From assembly GCF_019042735.1 (NCBI RefSeq), contig NZ_JAHQCR010000088.1, forward strand, positions 124,001 through 188,000: a stretch of 64,000 nt of DNA, read 5' to 3'. Positions 34,352-42,490 of the stretch are shown piece by piece (within the stretch, counting starts at the first letter, position 1; every line of letters starts with the position of its first letter). The notes under the pieces are model-generated. The model was not told the origin of the DNA. It made no database searches and saw only the letters and a list, made by a program, of their open reading frames with translations. Source of the stretch: Evansella alkalicola. GTDB taxonomy: Bacteria > Bacillota > Bacilli > Bacillales > Salisediminibacteriaceae. The translations under genes and the position numbers were made by a program.

Positions 34352-34497
34352 AATAAATCACTCCTATCATTCATTATTAGTAATTTACTTTATTTTCATA
34401 AATTAACACGTGGTAATGTAAACCTTTCCATTGGGATATTTATACATAAAACGAACATTTATCCTTTCTTATTATGATAAAGTTCGGATAAAAAGGT

Positions 34498-34525
34498 TTT
34501 ACAGCCTAGAATTATATGCTATAAT
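34498..34525 (+). promoter_or_regulatory. Sigma-A promoter of xpt
   Basis: -35 TTTACA (34498-34503), 16-base spacer, -10 TATAAT (34520-34525), placing transcription start about 12 bases before the guanine aptamer. Confidence 0.7.
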
Positions 34526-34542
34526 CAATCCACAAACTTATA

Positions 34543-34619
34543 AAACACTCGTATAACTGTGAGAATAAGGCTCACGAGTCTCTACCAAACGACCGTAAAT
34601 TGTTTGACTACGAGTGAAG
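34543..34619 (+). promoter_or_regulatory. Guanine-type purine riboswitch
   Basis: Aptamer with P1 CACTCGT / ACGAGTG, P2 loop region GTGAGAATAAGGCTCAC, core AGTCTCTACC, P3 AAACGACCGTAAATTGTTT and junction TTTGACTACGAG. The specificity pyrimidine in GACTAC is C, as in the xpt guanine riboswitch, rather than the T of adenine switches. Confidence 0.95.
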
Positions 34620-34699
34620 AGTCTATCCACAGGATTACTATACTAATATCTTCCTTTTGTTAAGGTTCTATGTATAGTTGTTCCCTGTTTTCCTTTGAG

Positions 34700-34764
34700 A
34701 AAACCTCGATATGACTGTTCACTTGTATTCAAACGAGTGAATGGTCATATCGAGGTTTTTTATA
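34700..34764 (+). terminator. Guanine riboswitch terminator
   Basis: Very long stem AAAACCTCGATATGACTGTT / AATGGTCATATCGAGGTTTT plus CACTTG/CGAGTG inner pairs, ending in a T run, 20 bases before the xpt start. Expected to form when guanine is bound. Confidence 0.92.
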
Positions 34765-34784
34765 TTTTAAAGGAGGTACGCAAC

Positions 34785-35363
34785 ATGGAACTTCTAAAAG
34801 AACAGATCGCTTCACAAGGAACGGTCATCTCCGAAGGCGTATTAAAAGTAGACTCATTCTTAAATCATGCAATTGATCCAAAATTAATGGAGCAAATTGG
34901 TAAAACTTTCGCAGAAAAATTCAGCGGTGATGGTATTACAAAAATTGTCACACTTGAATCCTCAGGGATTGCTCCTGCACTAATGACTTCACTCAACCTA
35001 GATTGTGAGCTTGTTTTTGCTAGGAAACGAAAATCATTAACGATGCTAGATAAACTTTATACTGCTGAGGTTTATTCATTTACAAAACAACAGACAAGCG
35101 AAATTGCCATATCAAAAGAATTATTATCTGAGAATGACCATGTCCTCATTATCGACGACTTCTTAGCGAATGGCCAAGCAGCATTCGGACTAATCGATAT
35201 TATAAAGCAGTCAGGTGCATCTATTGCGGGCATTGGTATTGTTATTGAGAAGTCCTTTCAGCCAGGGCGAGAACAACTGGAGGAGAAGGGGTACAGGGTA
35301 GAATCCCTTGCAAGAATTTCTTCCCTGTCAAACGGAAAAGTAGCGTTCATAGAAGAAGGTTAA
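34785..35363 (+). CDS. xpt: Xanthine phosphoribosyltransferase
   Basis: 192 residues. Salvages xanthine (and guanine) to XMP/GMP using PRPP. PRPP-binding motif VLIIDDFLANGQAAFGLIDI (about 121-140), N-terminal MELLKEQIASQGTVISEGVL and LKVDSFLNHAIDP, aromatic/base site VTLESSGIAPALMTSL. ATG 34785 with a strong AAAGGAGG; a longer frame reaching back through the terminator is rejected. Co-transcribed with the purine permease under the guanine riboswitch. Confidence 0.97.
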   Translation: MELLKEQIASQGTVISEGVLKVDSFLNHAIDPKLMEQIGKTFAEKFSGDGITKIVTLESSGIAPALMTSLNLDCELVFARKRKSLTMLDKLYTAEVYSFTKQQTSEIAISKELLSENDHVLIIDDFLANGQAAFGLIDIIKQSGASIAGIGIVIEKSFQPGREQLEEKGYRVESLARISSLSNGKVAFIEEG

Positions 35364-35430
35364 CCGTTGTGAATTACACTAAGCTAATACCTTTACCTCA
35401 TTTTATCTTATTAAAAAGGAGATCCTAATC

Positions 35431-36945
35431 ATGTCTGAAAAAACATATTATCCTTGGTTTAAAAAAGAAGATACAGATGCTTTCTTCGCTTTATTTCAAA
35501 ATAACATTGCTAATTTTGTGCTCATTGCTGTGACAATGCTAGGGCTTGGTTTTCCCGCTAGTTTAGTTTTTGGAAAAGTTATTCCAGGAGCAGCAGTAGC
35601 AGTAATTTTCGGTAACCTATACTACGCTTATATGGCCAATCGACTAGCTAAGAAGGAGAATCGTACGAATGTAACAGCTCTCTCTTATGGAATAAGTACC
35701 CCTGTTATGTTTATCTTCCTTTTTGGAGTACTAGTTCCTGCACATGCTTTTACAGGTGACCCTGAATTAGCTTGGAAAATCGCATTAGCTGCAGCTTTTA
35801 TCAGTGGACTGATTGAAGTATTAGCAAGTTTTACTGGGAAATGGATCCAGCGCAATCTCCCAAGGGCTGCTATGCTTGGGGCGTTAGCAGGTGTAGCACT
35901 AGCATTTATTGCTGGTGAGATGTTATTTATGACACTTGAAATGCCAATCGTAGGATTATTTGTTCTAGCCGTTATTTTATTAGGAATCGTAGGTAAAGTT
36001 TCTCTTCCATTTAAAATTCCAGCTTCACTTTTTGCCATTGTAGTCGGGGTGGTCCTTGCATTTTCCCTTGGCTATGCAGATGTTAGTGCTATACATGAAG
36101 GTTTAGGACATTTAGGTTTTTATCCGATTCTTCCTTCTATTGCCGTATTTGAAGGATTTCAATATTTATTTGGAGGCATGATTGCACTACTCGCGGTTAT
36201 ATTACCAATAACAATTTATAACGCTGTCGAAACGATGAATAATGTCGAGGCTATGTCTGCAGAAGGTGATAGCTACGATGTTCGTGAATGTCAGGCAGTA
36301 GATGGTGTTGGAACAATGCTAGGAGCTGTTTTTGGAGGTATGTTCCCAACTACTGTGTATATTGCATCTGTTGGTTCAAAATGGATGGGGGCTGGTCGTG
36401 GTTACAGTATCTTAAATGCTGGCGTCTTTGCTCTTGCAGCCATGACAGGTGTTATAGCTGCATTCTCTGCAATCATTCCAGTTGCTGTCGTTGCACCTAT
36501 TCTTGTTTACGTAGGTATTTCTATGGTGGGCTCGGCCTTTGCTACGAATGAAAAGAAATACTATCCTGCTGTTGCCATTGCTATGCTTCCGTATTTCGCA
36601 AATTATTTAATGACTAGATTTAATAATGTCGCACCGGAGATCATTGCAGATTTATCACCAGGTATTGTCCCTCTAGGTCAAGGTGCTATGTTTACTGCAA
36701 TTCTTTTAGGGGCAATTACGGTATTTATTATTGATCATGAGTTTCATAAAGCAGCTACTTTCTCACTCATTGCAGCCTTCTTAAGCTTTATTGGACTCAT
36801 GCATGCACCATCATTACAGTTTGGTGCCGCAACAGAGTTTGCATTCGGTTATTTGTTAATTAGTGCATTTTTCGGGGCATATTATTTAAAAGATGTTCGA
36901 GTAGCACAACATGAGAAAGAGAAGGAAAGAGTAAATGCCGCTTAA
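35431..36945 (+). CDS. NCS2-type purine permease
   Basis: 504 residues, about 12-14 transmembrane helices. Features: N-terminal PWFKKEDTDAFFALFQNNIA, ENRTNVTALSYGISTPVMFI, a central ITIYNAVETMNNVEAMSAEG with the acidic Glu typical of NCS2 substrate sites, and GGMFPTTVYIASVGSKWMGA. In sequence it is unlike the usual pbuX (PbuX/UapA) partner and closer to a distinct xanthine/uracil permease-like subgroup. The xpt operon and guanine riboswitch imply purine uptake; exact substrate not determined. Ribosome site AAAAGGAGATCC before ATG. Confidence 0.85.
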   Translation: MSEKTYYPWFKKEDTDAFFALFQNNIANFVLIAVTMLGLGFPASLVFGKVIPGAAVAVIFGNLYYAYMANRLAKKENRTNVTALSYGISTPVMFIFLFGVLVPAHAFTGDPELAWKIALAAAFISGLIEVLASFTGKWIQRNLPRAAMLGALAGVALAFIAGEMLFMTLEMPIVGLFVLAVILLGIVGKVSLPFKIPASLFAIVVGVVLAFSLGYADVSAIHEGLGHLGFYPILPSIAVFEGFQYLFGGMIALLAVILPITIYNAVETMNNVEAMSAEGDSYDVRECQAVDGVGTMLGAVFGGMFPTTVYIASVGSKWMGAGRGYSILNAGVFALAAMTGVIAAFSAIIPVAVVAPILVYVGISMVGSAFATNEKKYYPAVAIAMLPYFANYLMTRFNNVAPEIIADLSPGIVPLGQGAMFTAILLGAITVFIIDHEFHKAATFSLIAAFLSFIGLMHAPSLQFGAATEFAFGYLLISAFFGAYYLKDVRVAQHEKEKERVNAA

Positions 36946-37011
36946 TATTTAGAAAATCGCAAGCGGCTATGGGAACAAGTATATAGCAATCAAGCTAAAC
37001 ATGAACTCGAA

Positions 37012-37056
37012 AAGAAGCAGTATCTTCCTGATCATTCAAGGAGATACTGCTTTCTC
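37012..37056. terminator. Bidirectional terminator between permease and SDR genes
   Basis: Stem AAAGCAGTATCTCC / AAGATACTGCTT with T/A-rich flanks on both sides; the genes converge here. Confidence 0.8.
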
Positions 37057-37057
37057 T

Positions 37058-37804
37058 TTAATGCTCGTAAATCATTTTCCTTGTCATTCCACCGTCAATG
37101 ACAATGTTTTCTCCATTTATAAAAACATTCTTTGAGTTTGTTAAAAAGAAGCATGTCCTCACAATATCCTCAGGTCTCCCTACCCTTTTTGAAAAATGTT
37201 GTTTATGATCGATTTTCCTAAGTTGACTATAATCTCCTGTTTCAATCCAACCAGGACTAATTGAGTTAACACGAATATTGTTTTTCGATAAACTTGCAGC
37301 TAACGCATGAGTTAAGGCTGTGATGCCCCCTTTAGATGCTGCATAAGCTTCCGAATGTTCCTCAGACATCAAAGCTCTTGTGGACGATATATTAACGATT
37401 GCTCCGCCATTCGACATTAGTGTGGAACCATATTTCGAAAACAAGAAAACGCTGCTTAAGTTTGTATGTATAATACTACTCCATTCGTTAAAGCTTAGTT
37501 CTTCAATAGGTTTAAATTTAGAAACCCCTGCATTATTTATAATGAAATGAAGTTGTCCGACCTTGTCCTTAATGACATGTATGACATTTAATACATCCTC
37601 TTCCTTCCCGACATCACCATATAGAAATTGAGCTTGATAGCCCTCATCCTGCAGTTCCTTTTCTAACTCCTTCCCACCATCCCTATCTATATCAACCATA
37701 AATACATTGGCGCCTTGCTTGGCATACCCTCGCGCGATAGCTTTTCCAATACCATTTGCAGCTCCAGTAACTAGTACAACATTCTCAAGCCATTTTTTCT
37801 CCAT
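37058..37804 (-). CDS. SDR-family oxidoreductase
   Basis: 248 residues from ATG 37804 (GGAGG eight bases upstream). Classical short-chain dehydrogenase: cofactor loop VTGAANGIGKAIARGYAKQG, NNAGVS, catalytic IVNISSTRALMSEEHSEAYA with YAASKGG (Tyr-x3-Lys) and SPGWIETGDY; C-terminal NGENIVIDGGMTRKM. Asp after the second strand (MVDIDRD) predicts NAD preference. Substrate unknown; no operon partners. Confidence 0.92.
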   Translation of the reverse strand: MEKKWLENVVLVTGAANGIGKAIARGYAKQGANVFMVDIDRDGGKELEKELQDEGYQAQFLYGDVGKEEDVLNVIHVIKDKVGQLHFIINNAGVSKFKPIEELSFNEWSSIIHTNLSSVFLFSKYGSTLMSNGGAIVNISSTRALMSEEHSEAYAASKGGITALTHALAASLSKNNIRVNSISPGWIETGDYSQLRKIDHKQHFSKRVGRPEDIVRTCFFLTNSKNVFINGENIVIDGGMTRKMIYEH

Positions 37805-37886
37805 CCCAGTACCTCCACTCATTTTCCATATATGATACCACACAAAGAAAGAAGGGTGCTTTACAACAAGCACTCCTTCTTTTAGT

Positions 37887-38825
37887 TTATCTACTTATAA
37901 ACATTTGCGTCCAGTGATGACCCGCTTCTGTATATCCAACACCTATATGTGTGAAATCTGTACTTAATATATTCGCACGGTGACCTTCACTATTCATCCA
38001 AGACTCAACTACTTGTTCTGGAGTTTGCTGTCCTTGGGCAATGTTTTCTCCTGCTGCATTGTAAGATACACCAGCATCCCTGATCATATCAAATGGTGAT
38101 CCATATGTTGGACTTGTGTGGGAAAAATAATTGTTTTCCTGCATATCTATAGATTTCCTTCGTGCAACACCACTAAGCTCTGTATCAGCTTCAAGCTCTG
38201 GGAGACCATTATTCCTTCTTTGCTCGTTTGTAAGTTCGATTACTCTCGCTTCAGGGCCACTAATTCCATCTGTTTCAGCTGCATTGTCTCCTGTTCCTTC
38301 TCCCTCCGACTCCATTTGAGGCTGCTGTTCCGTTTGTGCAGGCTCTTGGTTAGGTGCGGGATCAGCTTGATGGGGTGATTCATTTTGTTCTTGTTGCTCT
38401 GGTTGCTCTGGTTGCTCCGGTTGCTCTTGTTGCTCTGGTTGTCCTTGCTGAGGCGTTTCTTCCCCTGCCTGATTATTTGGGATTTCCCCTTTTTGCCCAT
38501 GTCTCCACTGCTTTTTACCACTACCTCCGTGTTTCCCTTCTACAACAAACTTGTATTTAGCTTCTTGAATCTGAATCGCTTTTGTCTCAGGATATTTGTC
38601 ACTTGGTATTGTGGTCTTATCACTTGATATATTGTCGTCATTATTCATTGAGCCATTTAATCCATCGCCGTAATATTGACTGCCGTACGGGTGTGATTCA
38701 GGATTAGCTCCGTAACCACTTAATCCATTACCTTCTCTTGTGTCGAATGCATTTTCTCCTGTATTACAGGCCATTAATGAAATTGCAAATACTAGCAGGA
38801 ATATATATAAAGTATTTTGTTTCAT
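37887..38825 (-). CDS. CAP-domain (SCP/PR1) lipoprotein
   Basis: 312 residues. Lipobox ISLMAC (Cys about 20). A Gly/Asn-rich acidic segment, then a Gln/Glu/Pro tandem tract (QPEQQEQPEQPEQPEQQEQ, about 128-146), and a C-terminal CAP domain (about 195-312): IELTNEQRRNNGLPELEADT, MQENNYFSHTSPTYGSPFDM, AGENIAQGQQTPEQVVESWM and NSEGHRANILSTDFTHIGVG. Resembles YkwD-type proteins common in spore formers; role unknown. Codirectional with the SDR gene, with 82 bases between them. Confidence 0.88.
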   Translation of the reverse strand: MKQNTLYIFLLVFAISLMACNTGENAFDTREGNGLSGYGANPESHPYGSQYYGDGLNGSMNNDDNISSDKTTIPSDKYPETKAIQIQEAKYKFVVEGKHGGSGKKQWRHGQKGEIPNNQAGEETPQQGQPEQQEQPEQPEQPEQQEQNESPHQADPAPNQEPAQTEQQPQMESEGEGTGDNAAETDGISGPEARVIELTNEQRRNNGLPELEADTELSGVARRKSIDMQENNYFSHTSPTYGSPFDMIRDAGVSYNAAGENIAQGQQTPEQVVESWMNSEGHRANILSTDFTHIGVGYTEAGHHWTQMFISR

Positions 38826-38949
38826 CGCACTATCTCCCTTATATAATTAATTTTTTACACTAATTATTTTTTGCTTTCAGAGTAAAACTATTTGTGGTAA
38901 ATTTCGAGAAATGATTAGAAAGGAGAAAAGACATATTTATTTTTCAAGC

Positions 38950-38985
38950 AAAAAGCCGTCACGTCTGAAACGTAACGGCCCCATA
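38950..38985 (-). terminator. asnO terminator
   Basis: Minus-strand stem GGCCGTTACGTTTCAGACGT with GACGGCTTTTTG: GCCGTTACG pairs with CGTGACGGC, then T run; just after the asnO stop. Confidence 0.8.
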
Positions 38986-39002
38986 TATTTGATCACTATA
39001 TA

Positions 39003-40850
39003 TTATTTTTCAATTTTTACATCATATTCTCTTAACCATGTATCAATCTGTATAAGATGTGCAATTAACTGTGGCCCTGACATCAGTTGCCCAAAATAAG
39101 GTTCCTTAAAGGATTTCCCTTCAGTCTCTACCAGCTGTTTTAACACGTTTCTGTCAAATAAGTCAAATAGAGGTGAATCACCTTTTTTGATTATCTCCCC
39201 TAAACCATTTGTCACTAATTTTGTATACGTTGGATGATGCGTCTTAGGGTATGGACTTTTCTTACGGTATAATATCTCATCTGGAAGAATACCTTCAAGA
39301 GCTTTTCTCAGAATCCCCTTTTCTCTCCCATAAAGCATTTTCATATCCCAAGGAATGTTCCAAACATATTCCACTAACCGATGATCTGCAAATGGTACCC
39401 TCACTTCTAAGCTTGCTGCCATACTCATTCTGTCTTTTCGATCTAAAAGGGTCGTCATAAACCAGATCATATTTACGTAGAATAGCTCTCTCCGCTTTTT
39501 ATCAATACCTTGCTCCCCATCCAGTAAAGGGACTTCAGCCAACGTTTCCTCGTATCGCTCCTGGACATAGTTGGTTAATTTTAGTCGATCACGCCACTCA
39601 GGTCTTAGCATTCCTTCCCGCTCTGAAACAGACCTCATCCATGGGAACGTTGGAGAATTCATCATCTTTTCATCGTGAAACCAAGGATATCCACCAAAAA
39701 TCTCATCCGCACATTCACCAGACAAGCCGACTGTTACATCTTGTTTTATTTGATTACAAAACCATAACAATGAAGAATCAATATCTGCCATGCCTGGAAG
39801 ATCCCTTGCCCTCACAGCATCTTTCAGATAATCAAACAAGAGCTCATTTGATAAGATACAATTATGATGCTCTGTTTCAAATGCTTGGTGCATTCTCTCT
39901 ACCCAAGGAGCATCAGAATTCGGCTGGAATTTGCTTTCCTTAAAAAATTTATCGTTTTCTTCGTAGTCAATAGAATATGTTTTCAGTTGCTCCCTGTCTT
40001 GTTTCTCAAAATAATTAGATGCAATGGCAGTGATTGCACTAGAATCAACCCCCCCAGATAAGAACGTACAGACTGGTACATCCGATACAAGCTGTCTTTC
40101 AACTGTATCTTTAAATATTGTTCTTACCTTTTCGGCTGTATCTTCTACACTATCATTGTGCCTTTCACTCTTCACTTGCCAATATCGTCTCACTTCAATA
40201 TCATCTTTCGATACTCGCATCCAATGTGCAGGACGCAACTCCTTCATTCTTTTATAAACTCCGTGTCCCGGTGTTCTAGAAGGACTTAATCCTAACACTT
40301 CCTGTAGTCCCTCCTCACCAATAACAGGTTCCACATCAGGGTGATTCAAAATTGCCTTCATTTCTGAGCCAAACAATATTCCTTCACCGAGTTTATAAAA
40401 AAACAGAGGCTTTACACCTAATCGATCTCTTGCTAAAAATACTTGCTTCCTTTCCCCGTCCCATACTGCAAAAGCAAATATCCCATTTAACTTTTCAACA
40501 CATTGTTCTCTCCAATGAATATAAGCTATTAATAAAACTTCTGTGTCTGAATGAGATTGAAAAGAATATCCTTGTGAGAGTAATTCCTGCCTAATCTCTT
40601 CAGTGTTGTAAAGTTCTCCATTGTAGCAGAGGGTAAAAGTCTTTCCACGATGGTTTCTAACCATGGGCTGTTTTCCACCGTCTGGATCAATGACGATTAG
40701 TCTTTTATGTCCAAATGCTACATGTTTTTCAAGCCATGTATTCGTTGCATCAGGTCCTCTTTGGTGTAACGGTTTTGTCATTTTTTCAACCGTTTTCCTC
40801 TCATCAGTCAACGGTCTACGAAAATCAATCCAACCAGTGATTCCACACAT
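39003..40850 (-). CDS. asnO: Asparagine synthase (glutamine-hydrolysing), AsnO-like
   Basis: 615 residues, close to B. subtilis AsnO (614). Class II amidotransferase: Cys2 nucleophile in MCGITGWIDF, RGPDATNTW, glutaminase pocket LCYNGELYN; synthetase domain with PP-loop FLSGGVDSSAITAIA (about 260-275), GLSGECADEIFGGYPWFHDE and C-terminal ASLEVRVPFADHRLVEYVW. Makes asparagine from aspartate, ATP and glutamine; AsnO is the sporulation-associated paralogue. A cre-like site lies 86 bases upstream. Assignment to AsnO rather than AsnB/AsnH rests on length and sequence. Confidence 0.9.
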   Translation of the reverse strand: MCGITGWIDFRRPLTDERKTVEKMTKPLHQRGPDATNTWLEKHVAFGHKRLIVIDPDGGKQPMVRNHRGKTFTLCYNGELYNTEEIRQELLSQGYSFQSHSDTEVLLIAYIHWREQCVEKLNGIFAFAVWDGERKQVFLARDRLGVKPLFFYKLGEGILFGSEMKAILNHPDVEPVIGEEGLQEVLGLSPSRTPGHGVYKRMKELRPAHWMRVSKDDIEVRRYWQVKSERHNDSVEDTAEKVRTIFKDTVERQLVSDVPVCTFLSGGVDSSAITAIASNYFEKQDREQLKTYSIDYEENDKFFKESKFQPNSDAPWVERMHQAFETEHHNCILSNELLFDYLKDAVRARDLPGMADIDSSLLWFCNQIKQDVTVGLSGECADEIFGGYPWFHDEKMMNSPTFPWMRSVSEREGMLRPEWRDRLKLTNYVQERYEETLAEVPLLDGEQGIDKKRRELFYVNMIWFMTTLLDRKDRMSMAASLEVRVPFADHRLVEYVWNIPWDMKMLYGREKGILRKALEGILPDEILYRKKSPYPKTHHPTYTKLVTNGLGEIIKKGDSPLFDLFDRNVLKQLVETEGKSFKEPYFGQLMSGPQLIAHLIQIDTWLREYDVKIEK

Positions 40851-40934
40851 GAAGTATCCCTCATTTCAATTTATTCTTTTACCATGCTATTCTAAACTTC
40901 TGTCCAATGTACCTTTTTTTCTTAAAGAATTACA

Positions 40935-40949
40935 TGGTAAACGCTTACA
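40935..40949. promoter_or_regulatory. Candidate CcpA (cre) site upstream of asnO
   Basis: TGTAAGCGTTTACCA on the minus strand against cre consensus TGWAARCGYTWNCW: thirteen of fourteen positions agree. It is 86-100 bases upstream of asnO, near where the promoter should be. Confidence 0.5.
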
Positions 40950-41077
40950 CCGCAGTCATTTAAGGGAGTTTTTTTGTCACTTTCACGGAGATTTTGGACA
41001 CAAAAAAAGCCCATTGACGATGGTATAGTTGATTACAAGTAAATGCAATCTTTTCTCCTATAAGGAGGTCATCATCA

Positions 41078-41104
41078 ATGGGATTTAATCAAAAAATAAG
41101 TTGA
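41078..41104 (+). other. Possible eight-codon micro-ORF with a strong ribosome site
   Basis: AAGGAGGTC eight bases before ATG, then MGFNQKIS and TGA. Nothing longer follows in any frame. Could be a leader peptide, a remnant of a small gene broken by an early stop, or chance. In the 286-base gap between asnO and the phosphatase gene. Confidence 0.25.
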
Positions 41105-41136
41105 TTATTTGTTATTTAGAAGAACAATTAACTAAA

Positions 41137-41637
41137 TTAGTTCCCTTCTTCATTTAATATAGGGTTGTTTTTCAAAATATGATCAAGGAGGCGTTCACAC
41201 CCATCCTCAACAAGGTCATAAACCTCAATGAAATTTCCAGTAAAATATGGGTCAGGGACATCTACAATAGATCTTGATGGGGCAAAGTCTAATAACCGTG
41301 AAATCTCACCAACCTTATTTACACTGTCTCCTGGAACTTTTAATCGGTGAAGATTTCCCACATTAGACGAGTCCATTCCAATAATGTAGTCATACTCCGT
41401 TATATCTTTCTCCGTTACTTGACGGGCAGTAATCCCTTCATGGTCCACATCGTTTTTCTCTAAAATTTCTAGCGTCCCTTCATGAGGCCGGTTCCCAACG
41501 TGCCAGCTCCCAGTCCCTGCAGAATCTACTAGTATCTTTTCTTCTAAGCTAGCACCTTTCACCTTTTGACGAAAAATTGCTTCCGCCATAGGAGAACGAC
41601 AAATATTGCCCAAACATACAAACAAAACTTTTATCAC
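41137..41637 (-). CDS. Low-molecular-weight protein-tyrosine phosphatase (YfkJ-like)
   Basis: 166 residues. N-terminal P-loop VCLGNICRSPMAEAIF gives the CX5R active site; general-acid DPYF in VDVPDPYFTGNFIEVYDLVE near residue 132. Reads SAGTGSWHVGNRPHEGTLEI, much like B. subtilis YfkJ rather than the arginine phosphatase YwlE. Acts on phosphotyrosine in vitro; physiological substrate uncertain. ATG 41637 with GGGGAG upstream. Confidence 0.88.
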   Translation of the reverse strand: MIKVLFVCLGNICRSPMAEAIFRQKVKGASLEEKILVDSAGTGSWHVGNRPHEGTLEILEKNDVDHEGITARQVTEKDITEYDYIIGMDSSNVGNLHRLKVPGDSVNKVGEISRLLDFAPSRSIVDVPDPYFTGNFIEVYDLVEDGCERLLDHILKNNPILNEEGN

Positions 41638-41790
41638 TAAATTTCTCCCCTTTACTAATCTAACGGCTACCGTGAAAATATGTTTTTACTTCAGGGCGGC
41701 TAAATTTAAATCACATTGCTTCTTTGTATATTATAAACTAGTCACATATCAAATTCATCACTTCTTTATATGTTAGGTCGGCATCATAAG

Positions 41791-41945
41791 GAAAGAGGCT
41801 GCCCCAAAAGTTGTATTAATTTTAGAAAAGCCAAACAAGCAAAAAGATCACTATTACTTATAAATCGCTTCACAAATATACTTCGCTTTAGTGATTTTTG
41901 TTCGTCTTTTCAATTAATACTTTTACTTTTGGGGCAGCCTCTTTC
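41791..41945. repeat. Long hairpin element, copy D
   Basis: About 155 bases: GAAAGAGGCTGCCCCAAAAG and CTTTTGGGGCAGCCTCTTTC perfect 20-base arms, with inner pairing TATTAATT/AATTAATA, GAAAAG/CTTTTC and ATCACTA/TAGTGAT. It fills most of the 353-base gap between the 94-residue gene and the phosphatase gene; the rest shows nothing. Confidence 0.75.
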
Positions 41946-41990
41946 GCCTAATGGCTTTATAGTCATATAACCCTATCAGCTCTGCAGCAT

Positions 41991-42275
41991 TTATGCCTTT
42001 AAAAGGCTGCTGTAGTTTATTCTGATATCCTGCAAAACGTCGTCCACAGTGGCAAACTCTTCACCAACGTGGTACTCTTTTATGCACGTTAGAGAATCTT
42101 CTGAACATCCTGATAGAATTTGAATAATTTCTTCCGGATCACACTCAAATTCTTCAATCTCTACCCCTTCACAGTGGCAATCAGCATTGTCAAACAATTC
42201 GTAGACTACTACTACATTTTCCTTTACTTCATCGATCATAAGTTCCCTTGCTTCGACCAAATCTTTAACGATCAT
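41991..42275 (-). CDS. Small acidic cysteine-containing protein, unknown
   Basis: 94 residues from ATG 42275 (GAGAGG nine bases upstream). Strongly acidic; five cysteines clustered in the middle (NADCHCEGVEIEEFECDPEE, LSGCSEDSLTC), which could bind metal. No family recognised. Possibly a short cytoplasmic stress or sporulation protein, but nothing in its neighbourhood points to a role. Followed by the copy-D hairpin, which likely terminates it. Confidence 0.55.
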   Translation of the reverse strand: MIVKDLVEARELMIDEVKENVVVVYELFDNADCHCEGVEIEEFECDPEEIIQILSGCSEDSLTCIKEYHVGEEFATVDDVLQDIRINYSSLLKA

Positions 42276-42490
42276 AGCAAACAACCTCTCCCCTATAAGG
42301 TATTGTGAAACTACTCACTACACACCTATACTATACACCTTTCTACACTTTTCCCTTACCAAATTTATGAAGATTTTATAAACATTTTTCATAAAAAATA
42401 TAACTGAAAATTCCCTATTTTCAATAAGGAAAAAACAAGTAGTATAGTCACGATTGTAGATGGTGGAACTACAGTTTTTTCAAGAAAAAC

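Noticed and set aside
38118..38627. Several Leu/Ser/Val-rich frames opposite the CAP lipoprotein
   Set aside because: They mirror the PEQ-repeat and signal regions of the real gene and lack ribosome sites.
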